Shown piece by piece: positions 38,881-50,911 of a DNA stretch of 64,000 bases. Under the pieces are notes generated by a model. The model worked only from the letters and a program-made list of their open reading frames with translations, did not search any database and was not told the DNA's origin. This stretch comes from Lithospermum erythrorhizon. Its lineage: Eukaryota > Streptophyta > Magnoliopsida > Boraginales > Boraginaceae. The number at the start of each line of letters is the position of its first letter. The stretch's first letter is position 1. Made by a program: the position numbers and the translations under genes. The stretch covers positions 396,262 to 460,261 of the forward strand of contig JADFUC010000019.1 in assembly GCA_019722365.1 (NCBI GenBank). The letters run 5' to 3'.

Positions 38881-40860
38881 AGATTGAATAATAGAAAAAT
38901 CAAAGTAAAATCAAGCTTTGCGCTTAATTATTTTTACCATTCGCAGCTATGGAGGGAGGCCGAAATTTGGCTTGTGCCAATTAAGGTTTTTTGCATATCA
39001 CGAAAACCTTATACATCCTATATAGTCTTTTGTTATTTAACCTAAAAACTTGACAGAGCAATTGTAAAATTTAATTGCTTTAATTAAACTAAACCGTTAG
39101 GTAAATTAAACATTAACAATTTATTAATATTAACTAACAAGTTACTAATGAGCTAAACTAACTATTAAATTAATTTAAAAAGCCCGACTAGTTAATTAAT
39201 TTGGATTTATCAATTTATATATTTTACATTGTCAATGTAAAATTCCCGATTGACAATATTCGTGATTACAATCAACTCTCAATTTAACAGAAATCTTATT
39301 TTTATTTCACTCATAAAAATACTCTTCCAACGTCGTTGTATGTGTGTGGCGCATACAGCTCGAGATAATAACGGTGTATAATAATATAATACACCGTTAA
39401 TATTATTATAACGGTTATCTCGTAGGATTTAGCGATGGCATAATCCGTGTAGTATTAATAATGAGAACTTAGACTAATAATTACAATTCTTACATGGTTG
39501 AATGTTCCGTTTATGTAATCACATTCGCTAAACTAGTAAATAAATTATTACAACGATCGTCGCAGCCGGACGTAATAAATGAAGCCGTCGCTATTGATTT
39601 GCAGCTCCAGCTTGTCACTTGGGCTACTTTTCTGGTCGTTGTCCTCGCGATCTCACAATCGCGGTAACCGTAAGAAGTGTGTCATGAAAGCCCATGACAT
39701 TCTTTGACCGAACTAGGAATCATACTAATAAACCTCTGACGTCGAGATTAGCCTTGTCGACAGCTGAGTCTCAGAGGCCGAGATACACCTTGTATATCGA
39801 GGATGGACAAATCCCATAATATATAACCATCTGCTAACATACTTCTTTATTAATACTTTTAACGTATGTCGTTATGATCCCCAGCAAGCCAAGCCGTTTG
39901 ACATAGTCAAAGCACACAACTTCGTATAACGTAGATAGTTACGTACCGTAATAAAATTGCTAGCTTGGCGGTTAGCGAGAATTCATAGAACACAAATATC
40001 ATATCTTCTTTGATTTTGCAGCAGTTAAACCCCGAGCTCCCTCAGTTATACAAAATGACATCGCATCGTTGATTAGACTTACAAGCTACCGTGATCCAAG
40101 AAAATCGATCATTAATCGTCAGCCTCTTTGGGTAAGTCAAATCTTTGAATTGCCCACGAAAACCGTCGACGTCGACTAAGGGAAAAATTAATTTATCTTG
40201 CTTTTTCTAAACATGAAGAGGTTTAACTTTGTGTCAGCCTTTCATGAATTCGCCTCTACAGAAGCTAGCAGTTTTGCCTTCGTGTTATTATTTCAACCAA
40301 ATGTGAAATAATAAATAGTATATAGACTAGATTATGCATTAAGTATATTGTAGTGTAATCGAGATTAGCCAAAAAGCAAGGAAATGACGCATTCGTCCGA
40401 TTCCTTAACTTATTTCAAAAAAGTAAGCGAACTAGCTACGGCTGAAGCACTTTGCGTTGTTCGGTTCTTGCTTTTTGATTTTGTGAAATCAACTTTGATT
40501 TAATTATAGAAAGAATATATAAACTCGAGATGCTTTTCGAGTCCGCGTGGATCCTTAAGAGTGCATCGATCTCTTGATCTTTAGGACGTACAAAGCCGTA
40601 GGCAATGATTCTGATCGCGTCGCTTGACTACTTTCTGAGTAGTCTTTTACATCGCGTCTGCGTTGTGTACAATGAATCTGAACACAAAGGCCAAGCTAAA
40701 ACAACTTTATTACTATAAATCAGAGAAGAACTGCTTGATTGGAATTTGGCAAAATACCATGAATTCGACCCGTACTATTTTCCCTCTGTATAAAATACTT
40801 TTTATTAAGAAAATATCAAAATTTACCACATGGGAAATGACCTAATTGCTCAGATCCACA
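38881..40860. repeat. Probable copia LTR followed by unassigned DNA
   Basis: Follows the putative PPT at 38870-38882. It contains a strong nested inverted repeat at 39361-39422. The remainder to 40860 shows no gene; the ORF at 38845-39045 is not credible. The LTR end was not found. Confidence 0.35.
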
Positions 40861-43416
40861 TGGCTCCCAAATCCACTTTTTCCACTCTTCGTTTTCATTT
40901 CTCCGCACTAGGAGTTCTCTACCAACTTTGATTTCTCAGCCCTCCCCGCCTATACAAGTACACTCTGATTTCACAAAGTTGGTGCCTCCCCAACACTAAA
41001 TTTGTGATATAATCACTTAATTTTTGCAAATACGAAGAAGGTTTTAACGTTCGTGGATTTTTTTGGTTAATTTATGAAAATTTATGTAAGTTCATGTTAA
41101 GTTGACTTGTATTTAATAGATCTATGATTTACAGACTTGTGTGTGGTCTAAATTTTACTTGTATATTTAATAGATCCGTGATTTACGTACTTGGTATATG
41201 AAAATGTGGGTTTGTTAATAATTTTATAGTCGTATGTTGATTTTGTTTATTGTTTCTTGTTATTTGTTATTTTTTTGAGTTTTAGATTTATAGCTATCGT
41301 ATTCTAGAACTTATGTATTTTTTTTTTATAGAAATATTATGATTTTGGGTATTCTTATTATATTTTAGTGAAAGCGTAGCCAATGCGTTGACCTTTTGGG
41401 TATGGTTATGTGTATTCTTTTACTTTGTATAATATATTATAATATAAAATAATTAAATTTGAATCGTTATATACTCACTTCATCCCTTGAAGATTGTTCG
41501 CTTCGGCATTTTATTATACGTTTTGGGTATGGTTATCTGACCTTAGGTTGAGTTTGGTATGCATGAATGGAATGGAATGAATTGAAATTGGATTACATTC
41601 TTAGGCAGTAGTTAAATTTTATTTGATTCAGATTTCTCTAAGAAATTTCGTTTACACTACGTATGAGTCTTAAACCGTTACACTCCAAATTGGTGGTATT
41701 AGCTCATTCGCTTGTCTGAAATTATTGAAATATAGATAATTTATTATAAATCTGATATGTATAACACTAAATTGCTATATATTTATATATGTTATATAAT
41801 TATTAAATATATTTGTTATACCTAATATATTAATATTATATATAATATTATTTTTTATTTATTTGTAGAATCGATATATGTGGTAAAAATATTTTAAATT
41901 AATATTAATATTTTATAATATTAATTTAAAACTAATTATATCATATTTAACATTAACATATTTTATTTAAGCTTAACATATTACTCCCTCAATCCTTTCA
42001 ATTTTCATTTGAATTTTTTAAAATTGAACTTTAACTTAAATCAATTATTAGTTATTCATTCTTCTACAAAATATAAAATTTATATCATTAGATTCGTCTT
42101 TTAAAATACTTTCATGATATTAATTTTGAAAGAATAATTGAAGATCAAAGTTTTATCTCGATATGTGAGAAATATAATTAAAATGGATTGGAGGGAGTAT
42201 AATATTACATGAAAATTAATATATTATTGTAAACCTCTTTAAATTAAGCCTTGTGCTGCAAATATAGATTTGAAATGAATATATTAATATTAACTATTTT
42301 AATACATATTTGGTAAGTATATAATTAAATACGAATTATGTAAAATTACTTAATTCTTTAACATACGAAACTGATGCCAGGTAGTTATTCAGCGTGATTC
42401 ACTATAGATATTCGTTTCTCTACCTTCGTTTCAATTACCTCTAAGTTTATTACTTTATTAATGCACCCTTATTCTTTTTAAGAGTTCTTCTATTCTTCAA
42501 TATAGTATACAAATTAAACATGTAGTCTCAAACATCTCTTGAATAAATCTACACATACAATATCAAAACACTAGTTAAAACGAACCATATTAATTTTAAT
42601 GTATTACAATCATTTTTTCATCAAAATTATCTTAAAATAATAACATACAAGAATTCTCCTATATCAATATTATGATATAATAAAATAACTTCGCCACGTA
42701 TAACACAACGGTTATAATGTATTAACTAGATTATGACACAATTTAATAAAATATAACGCATGATTACATGTTATAATGTATTATAATATATGATATCAGA
42801 TGAAGTGAAAAGATGTAGAATGGCTAAGAAAAGAAGAGATTTGTCATATTTGAATAGTCAAATGCTTCAAATGCCACAGAATCTTCCAATAAGAGAGATA
42901 TCATAATAGAGAAATTTGTGCTGACTCACGGTATTTTACAAGAGGAATTATGAATCATACTTGTTGATTTTATGCAAATAAAACCACTGTTAAAATATCC
43001 ACCCAATTCCCTACTTTGAGTCAAACTAATTTTGATCAAAAGATCACTCAAAAAAATAAGCACCTAACGACTATTAAATCTAGTAAAAGATAACGCTTAT
43101 AATATTTTGTAAGTCTATAAAAAAACTGGGAATTTGCCTAGCCGATAAAAATATTTATGGCCTAGTAGCTGCATTCAGAATGATGAATTAAAGTGGCATT
43201 TTATAGCTAGTCACCCCTCCTCCTAAATTTTAAAATTATATTTTTATTAAAAATAGAATTTTTATTATTTATTTATTTAAAATTAAGTTATTTCGTACTT
43301 TTAATTTTTATATTTTCTTCATTTTTATAATATAATTATTTCACCCTCCTATATAAATTTTTTTATTCCGTCGATGTGCATGACTTCTTTAGACGGTTAA
43401 TATGTAGTACTATCAA
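40861..43416. other. AT-rich 5' flank of the P450 gene
   Basis: No gene. Two copies of a TTGTAT(AT)TTAATAGATC..TGATTTAC unit lie at 41107-41195. A Stowaway-type MITE is at 41984-42197 (own entry). The rest is AT-rich. Confidence 0.5.
41984..42197. mobile_element. Stowaway-type MITE, 214 bp, TA target duplication
   Basis: The left end CTCCCTCAATCC and the right end GGATTGGAGGGAG are complementary apart from one base, and TA flanks both sides (41982-41983, 42198-42199). AT-rich interior with no coding capacity, as expected for Tc1/mariner-derived MITEs. It lies about 1.4 kb upstream of the P450 start. Confidence 0.85.
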
Positions 43417-43496
43417 ATATGCAATCGTATCCACAAATCAATATGGCACTATTACATAAAACAATTATCATATATGCAATCGTATCCACAAATCAA
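43417..43496 (+). repeat. 55-bp direct duplication in the P450 promoter
   Basis: A 25-base sequence containing TGCAATCGTATCCACAAATC occurs at 43417-43441 and again, unchanged, at 43472-43496, 55 bases apart. It lies about 130-210 bases before the P450 start codon and 50-130 bases before the TATA region, where regulatory sites are usual. Confidence 0.85.
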
Positions 43497-43544
43497 CACG
43501 ACTAACCCACACACCCTCCGACCTCCCCCCACACTGAAAAACAA

Positions 43545-43570
43545 CTATATATATATAGGTTATATATATA
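43545..43570 (+). promoter_or_regulatory. TATA region of the P450 gene
   Basis: Two TATATATATA runs (about 43545-43557 and 43561-43570) separated by GGT lie 57-80 bases upstream of the ATG. That spacing fits a core promoter with a short leader. Confidence 0.55.
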
Positions 43571-43626
43571 GGTCATCACTCACTTAAAGAAACCAATTTC
43601 CATTGTTTGTACACATAAGGAAAATA

Positions 43627-46600
43627 ATGAATTCTTTAATAGTCGTAGCATTTGTATGGCTAGCAACCATAACTTTTATCTACAAGAAGTTTCATAAAAC
43701 CAGAAGACTCCCTCCTGGCCCGTGGCCATGGCCGATATTTGGCAATTTGTTTCAGCTTGGTATGCGCTACTCGATTTTTATTATTCATAATTTTGTTTAT
43801 TCCTACTTTCTTATTCTAACAAAGTTGGTCATTGAAATCAGAATGTAATTTTTATGGAGTGTACTTATTTATCAAGTTTAATTTAATATATAGATCACTT
43901 AATTGGTGAAATGGTCTTAACAAGTCTAAGTTAATTTAGCATCAGATGGGCTCAAAATTGTGATTTAATTCCCCAATAAGACTTCACGCTGGCCTCATTA
44001 CGACATGATGTTAAACGAGGACCAAAATAACGAAAACGCAGAGGCCAAACACAATCCTTTAAAGTTCACTAATAATTACTAAATTCTACCTTAAACCCGC
44101 CAATCATCTACAACTTCGTCTAATTACGTGAGAGATCATTTCCTCACCAATTAACTTTTAATATAGTACAACAATATGAATTAATTTTGTTTTTGTGAAT
44201 CAGGCAATCTTCCACATGTCAGCCTTGACAAGTTGAGTAAAAAATATGGAGAAATCATGACGATAAGGTTTGGTGTAAAAGATGTGGTGGTTGCTTCGTC
44301 CCCTGAAATGGCTCAAGAATTCTTGAAAACACAAGATAGTTCATTTGCTTCAAGACCTGCACTTGCTGCTGGAAAATATCTATCTTACAATTACATGGAC
44401 CTCAGTTTTGCCCCGTACGGACCAAATTGGAAATTATCTCGTAAAATATGTTTGAATGAGTTGTTTACTGCAAAAAGGCTTGATTCATTTAAGCACATTC
44501 GTGTCGATGAGAGACTTCATTTTTTGTCTCGAATTTTCTCCCAAAACGGAAAATCTATTGTTCTTAAAGAACACCTAAGACGTTTTACACTCTCTAGTAT
44601 AAGTAGGATCATTTTAGGTGACAAATATTTTAGTGATTTTAAAGAAAGCCCTTTATATATGTCGTTGGACGAAATTGCTGGGTTATTAGATGAATGGGTT
44701 GTGCTTAATGGTGTTTTTAATATTGGGGATTGGGTCCCATTCCTTCAAAGATTTGATTTACAGGGATATATTAAACGCATGAAGATTCTCCATGAGAAGA
44801 TGGACAAGTTTTTTAACTATGTCATTGATGATCACAAGGCAAGTATGGAAGGAGAAAACAACTGGGTTCCCAAAGATATGGTAGATGTGTTACTTATGCA
44901 ATGTTTTCATATTGATGGTGACGAGCAAAAGATCCCAATAGAGGGTGCCAAGGGGTTACTTCAGGTAAGTCATACTTACTAGGAATTTTGTCTTATAACA
45001 ATTTGAGCTAAAACAAAATTTGGGACTAATTTTTGAAGTATCGACGAAAATGTAATTTATTTTTATTATTCAGAATTAAATTGATAATTAACTCTTTTTA
45101 ATCATCCTGTGAGATAATGTGACTCTTAAATTTAGGGGCCTATTAAATATCACTATAACACAATTGGAGTGATACATTAATTCTATCTTAAATATTTAAC
45201 AGGATTTACTAGCTGGTGGTACAGATTCATCGGCATCCACAATAGAATGGGCCATTCATGAATTGGTTCGACATCCAAATATCTTGAAAGGTCTAAGGGC
45301 TGAGTTGGATACAGTAATTGGTCATGAACGATGGGTGGAAGAAGATGATTACTGCAACTTGCCTTATTTGGAAGCGATTATAAAAGAGACTTTTAGGTTG
45401 CATCCATTAGTACCATTTCTAACACCGCATCTAGCAATCCACGATTGTAATGTCTCAGGTTAGCACTATGATTAATCCAAAACATGTTTTGATTAAATTC
45501 CTTTTTTTATTACTTAACGATGATATTATTTCAAATACAAAAGTTACAAATCTAAGACTTAACTTATGAGAGTATTACAAATTCAGATTAACTATTAACT
45601 GGTATTAGCTAATATACAGCTAATAATTACAAATTATAAGTAAGAAAAATATGTCTCCATAGACTCAAACCCAGGACTTCTTAAAAGCCAAACCCTCAAA
45701 TCCAAAGCTTTACGCTACCATTGTCCTCGAAATTTACACGTAGCAGAATCGCTTGACAGCTCTTTTAATCGGTCAAAAAGTGACTTGAGCTTCCCCTTTA
45801 AACCACTAATACAATACTCAATAATCAGATGACTTAACCCATACCGCATAAAAGAGGGAGCAGCGACGGTATTTGAAGATTCAAGCTTTAATAAATAGCT
45901 ATTGACACAAGGACGTTGTCATGGATGTTACTAAAGCAAGTCAACATCAATTTTATACTTCCATTTTTTATTAGTTTTGTTATAGAACATTACCAATATT
46001 ATTTAAGTGCATATACAATATTAATCTTATTCACAAATAATTTATATTTAATGTTCAAGATTTTGATATAGAGTATAAGTTTATATAAGTAGCATATAAT
46101 GATAGATATGAATAGTTTAATAAAACTTTAATTTATATTTAATGTCCAAGATTTTAAAAATGGCTCAAAGTTTAAGAAAATTTAAATTTACATCTTTTAT
46201 TTTTTCTCCACACCAGACTCTCACATTTTGGTCAAAATAGAAACCTAATTTAGATTTTCTAAAATGGTAAAAATTTCCAAACAAAAAGTGATGGAGAGAG
46301 TATAATTTAAAATGCTTACAATAATAGGGATAATGCAGAAGTTAAAATATTTTTTCAAATTAAAATAGCAGGAATAGGTGACATTATTGTTCCAAAATTC
46401 TTGCAGGCTATCACATACCTAAAGGGACAATCATCTTGATAAACACTTGGAGTATAGGGAAAGATCCTAATTCGTGGAAAGATCCATATGAATTCAATCC
46501 TGAGAGATTCCTGCAAGGGGATGATATAGACATGACCGGCAAGGATTTTCGTTTATTACCATTTGGTTCAGGACGAAGAAAGTGTCCTGCTTATAATCTT

Positions 46601-46783
46601 GGTCTTAAGTTTGTTCGGACAACACTTGCCAATATTATCCATGGATTTGAGTTGCAGTTACCAGAGGGTTCAAAAGTTGAAGATATATGTATGATTGAGC
46701 GTTTTGGTCTTACGATTTGTCCAGAGGTCCCTATTTCACTCATATTAACACCTACACTACCTCATCACATGTATTTGCAATGA
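43627..46783 (+). CDS. Cytochrome P450, CYP71 clan, CYP92-like, four exons
   Basis: Exons 43627-43759, 44204-44964, 45203-45458 and 46407-46783, all introns with GT..AG ends, give 508 aa, the usual P450 length. Residues about 4-19 form the ER membrane anchor, followed by a basic stretch and the PPGP hinge (29-32). WKLSR (120-124) is the C-helix WxxxR. The I-helix has AGGTDSS (302-308), the K-helix ETFR (360-363), then PERF (415-418), and the heme loop runs from F436 to A445 with Cys443 as the heme ligand. The pattern FGSGRRKCPAYNLG and the AGGT(D/E)SS I-helix are closest to CYP92; such enzymes are heme monooxygenases using NADPH-P450 reductase, with homoterpene- or flavonoid-type substrates reported in the family. 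The substrate here is not predictable. Odd: the last Gly of the heme motif is Ala445, and the oxygen-activating Thr is Ser. The start is the first ATG in frame with the anchor. Intron 3 is 948 bp and AT-rich. No stops or frameshifts. Confidence 0.92.
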
Positions 46784-46987
46784 AAGATGGAGTTACATGG
46801 TACTCCATTATGTGTTGATATTTTCTGTTCTTTGAACAACACCAATTATTACAATTCCTTGGTGTTATTAGGGAATAGTTTATTAAGCCGCCGTAAAAGC
46901 TATGTTTAGTATCAGTTTGCATGAATACTTTTCAAAGTTTATTTAATATCTGGATTATTATTGTATCATTAATGTAAATTTAGAAGT

Positions 46988-46993
46988 AATAAA
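46988..46993 (+). terminator. Possible poly(A) signal of the P450 gene
   Basis: AATAAA about 205 bases after the stop codon, in an AT-rich context with T-rich DNA after it. Confidence 0.4.
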
Positions 46994-48610
46994 TTTAGAC
47001 TTTTCCTAGACTCTACTACAATTTGTGCAATTAACTTCATGATCCATGAAACATGTGAATCACAACGTCATTGACGATATCGACAAAGGTGCTTAAGAAA
47101 ACCTTTAAGCAACCTGCTTAAGGCCAAGAGGGGGATTTTGGAGACTTCACATTTTATTTTTAAAAAGAAATAACAATTTGTTTCACTATTTTTAACTAGT
47201 TATATGCGTTATTACTTTCAGAATTATTTATTATTTTATAATAAAATTATAATGAAAATTTTAAAAAACCTAAAAGAAAGAAGATGAAAAGTTACCGAAG
47301 AAAATAAAGATAAAACAACTTTTTATTTTCTTTAAGGAGCATCATTTGAGTATTTAGTAGATAATATTTATAGTAGTAGTTTATGGTTATCTCATAGCCA
47401 TATACCATTGACAAAGCTTACTACTAAAATTAAAATAAAATAAAAATATCGAGGGTAAATGTTAAATACATTAATTTGGCTCAATTTGTAAATCACACAG
47501 AGGGCTAGACATTATATATATATAAATTCCACTGATTCTACAGATTTTAGTGATCTAATTATGTTAAAATTCTGGTATACGTGATCCGCTTCTTTAATTA
47601 ATATGATTCAACTTACCATTATTTTCGGGTTTTGAATTTCAAAATTTCCCCTTATATTGTGCATTTTCGATTCAATTTAAGATTTCGATTTATTGCTTCC
47701 ATTTTATGTTTCACCATTGAATTTTAATTTATTCTCATATCGTTGAATTTCAAATTCTTTCAATTGATATTTCATTTTATCAAATTACCATTTTTTAGTA
47801 TTCATTGACGAATAACAATACTTTACAATTATCATTTTAAGTTCATTTTTTAGTGTTCATTGGCGAATAACAATATTTTTCACTAGTTAACCATTTATTT
47901 TTTTATGTTTTCCCGTCTTCGTTTCATATACTTGCTCACCTGAAGACCTCCAAAATGGTTTATTTGGCAACCAAAAATATATTGAAATGATTGTTTTTTT
48001 TTTTGGATATTCGTTAACCAAAACACCTCTAAAATAGTTTCAAATAAGAGGAACAAGTAAAATAACAAAAAATATATCTTAGTAGTTGTTTATTTAGTTA
48101 TTTGTTAACCAAAATACCCACAAAATGATTTCAAATGAAAATGTGAATAAGACCCAATGGTACATTCATAAAATTAGAACCAAACACATATAAAGAATCA
48201 AGATATGGCGATGTGGTTGTTTATAAAGAATGAAGATATTACGATGTGGTTGCCTATTTAGGTATTTATTAACCAAAACACCTAAAAAAGGTTTCAAATA
48301 AGAGTAACATATAAAAAATCAAAAATATATATAACTGGTTATTTATTCAGGTATTCGTTGGCCCAAACACCCACAAATGATTTGAAATGATAATGTCAAT
48401 TATAACCAATGATAGATTCACAAAATTAGAACAAAAACCATATAAAGGACCAATACTATGACTATGTGGTTGTTTATTGAGATAATTGTTTACTAGAACA
48501 CTTACAAAATCAGAAATTGAACGAAAACATATAACCGATATATTATAATTTCTTAAAAATCATTACATTAAAATTAGATGGGGTAACTGATATGAATCTT
48601 GATTGATACC
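46994..48610. other. AT-rich 3' flank of the P450 with a tandem repeat
   Basis: No gene. The right part carries the 255-bp tandem repeat at 48008-48510 (own entry). The rest holds T-rich and A-rich runs. Confidence 0.5.
48008..48510. repeat. 255-bp tandem repeat, two copies
   Basis: TATTCGTTAACCAAAACACCT at 48008 recurs at 48263 as TATTTATTAACCAAAACACCT, and the second half (ATTTGTTAACC..., about 48095) recurs at 48350. Both marker pairs are 255 bases apart. Each unit itself consists of two related halves with a TTAACCAAAA..CC(A)CAAAATG core, so the repeat probably grew in two steps. The copies are diverged. Confidence 0.75.
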
Positions 48611-48880
48611 TCAACCATGGGAATAAAAAATCAAACTAGTTAGTGGCACTTTGGTAGCAATAACCGTTCCCTTGGCCGCATCTTGCTTCTCAACTACATG
48701 TTGAACATGTAAATAGTAACTATTCCCACTGATTGGCAATTCATGCTGATAAATGTGATTCGCTATATCTTTAGAATTACAAATCTCAATAGCACTCTCT
48801 ATTACAGGACTCTGTACTGAGACTGGACTTTCAACTATCTTAGTCAATTTCGTGAAAACGGGTTCTCCCCGGGAACACAG
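48611..48880 (-). pseudogene. Coding-like fragment of unknown identity
   Basis: A minus-strand frame with ordinary protein composition, unlike the repeats nearby. It contains IANHIYQHELPISG, then YYLHVQHVVEKQDAAKGTV, and ends at a TGA just before 48611. It is open upstream to about 48880, where it runs into GC-rich LTR-like sequence, so any 5' part is missing. It could be a last exon of a truncated gene or a captured gene piece. I do not recognise the family. Confidence 0.3.
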
Positions 48881-48884
48881 GACA

Positions 48885-50911
48885 ACCCGCTTCTCTTGGG
48901 GATCCTCACGCGAAGCATTGCAGGTAAGTGTCCGTAGATCTGTGATTTAAGACTCGATCCGTCATTATACCTGAAAAGTCATGATCAAGCGCTGAAAGCA
49001 ATCACGTATTAATTTCGCCGATCAAGTTAGTATTAATTCGTTGAATATACTATGAATGGTACAAATAGTAGTTAAAAGGATCAGACCATTATGGCGTGTG
49101 ATTTACCTGAAAGTACGCGGAAGAGAGTACCAATCGTTGCCCCGAGCAAGCGACGCACAATTATCCGAATCTCGCCACCGCCTCTATGTGGGCCTTATCC
49201 ATATACGCCCGGCCGTTCAATAGACCAGCAAATGCTATATATATGTGCCCTTCCAATGGGTGGATTTCTATTTGCCGGAATGCCTGTATGCCCTTCTATG
49301 GATTTAGAATTGTCTATCGGTTAACAACTCGAAAGGAACTACTGATCCGAATCACCCATTAGATCCCTACTGATTATCAATCGGCATCATCTCTACGGGA
49401 CATTAGGCCTCACACTTATACTTGTCCTTACCTCGATAATGTGGTCTTTTCTCACCGCTAAGTCCTATAAAAAGGTACTTTTATTTAACGCAGACTTTTA
49501 CTTTTTCATTTGTCCAAAACCTTTCATCTTCACCTCTTCATTTTCAATCTCTGCCTCTTCAACTTCATGACAGACCCATTTTCTTGTAATAACGATAAAT
49601 CTGAGGTAAGCATTCTCATCGCCTCTTTTAGTCTTATCAAGAATATACACGTAGCTTGATCCCGAGAAATGGTTACTTAACAATTTGGGTTTCGAACCCT
49701 TTCGAGTCAGGAATTCGCTTTCCGTATTCCGAATAACGATGTCGATTGGGTTCAGGATATCTTCAACCCTTTCACTTACTTCTTTGTTTTGTCGAGGTTT
49801 CTAAGTCAGGTTTTCAAGTTTTTCATTTTTTCGAAAGGATCTACCTAAAATTAAATGTTCTATAGCCCTTTTTTCAATTTTCAAATATCCCTCGCTTTTG
49901 CCTTTTTTTGATTCTTTCTCATATCTTGTTTTTCTTGTTAACCTCAACTCTGATCGTAGACAGTCTAAGCATTCTTCCAAGAAATTCCCAGATTCTACCG
50001 CCCAACTTCCACGCCTTCAACATAACGTGATTTCCGCAGGGAAGGTTCGACTCACATGTCACGGTAATGCATCTTAAAACCTTTGCTTCCTCTTTTTAGA
50101 TTATACACGCAGCTGGGCACATAAATCACTTATCGAAATTTGACATTTCCTGCCACTCACATCTATTTGCTAATGTGGCGATTCCTCAAGACGCTGCCTG
50201 GCGCAGGCGAAGTCGAAATCAATGACGCGAACCTGACGAAAGTTCCACGGAAATCGGGTTCATTCTCTTCATCCTTCATAGCGGATTCTCCCCAAGTCCA
50301 CCTTACTTCTCGCACTTCCCAATCCGCGTTAAGTTCGCAGTTCGCGAAAGATTGAGGCAAACTGGGGATGATATTCCAACTATAATACGGGATTCTTTAC
50401 CAAGACGTTTCGAGTGAGGATCTACAAAGTTTAGAACTTGAGCGTATAGTCTTTAAATATATAGCGACTAATTATCCTTGCTCAGATGAAATGTGGGTAA
50501 CCAGGATATTCAGATTCACTCTACTGATAGTCAATTTATTCCCTATGGGCGGGCATTTTATATGCCTAGGTTGTCATGTGGATGACCGAGATTTAATTCT
50601 CGGCCAAGTAGTCGCGCATCTTCGAGGCGGCGATTAAGTACTTCAAGACTACCATACTTTTATTTTCTTTGGAGATTTATGTCAGATTTAATAATTATTG
50701 TCGTCTGGAGTCAGAAACCCGCTGTTTCGATATTGTATTTATATTATTACTTTCGCTTGTCAAGTGTGTCAAGGCCTCACCCGATGGATAAGTTGTATTG
50801 TTTTTATTTATCAAAGTTAAACGGTCATTTTTATCGCTATCCATCAAGCCGCGACTGATTATTCAGCCGACGACGGTCCCAACTCGTGGGGCCCACTGGG
50901 CGGTCGTTACA
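48885..50911 (+). repeat. Gypsy-type LTR block, plus orientation
   Basis: Ends in GGTCGTTACA (50902-50911), and the last 90 bases are the inverted counterpart of 29481-29572. A TATAAAAA box at 49466 followed by a pyrimidine-rich stretch (49495-49570) fits an LTR promoter and transcript start. The left end is uncertain. ORFs at 49091-49324 and 50140-50360 have no recognisable domain. Confidence 0.6.

Noticed and set aside
46240..46305. GATGGAGAGAG end in P450 intron 3 as a second Stowaway MITE
   Set aside because: No matching left end with TA duplication was found, so only a fragment at best.
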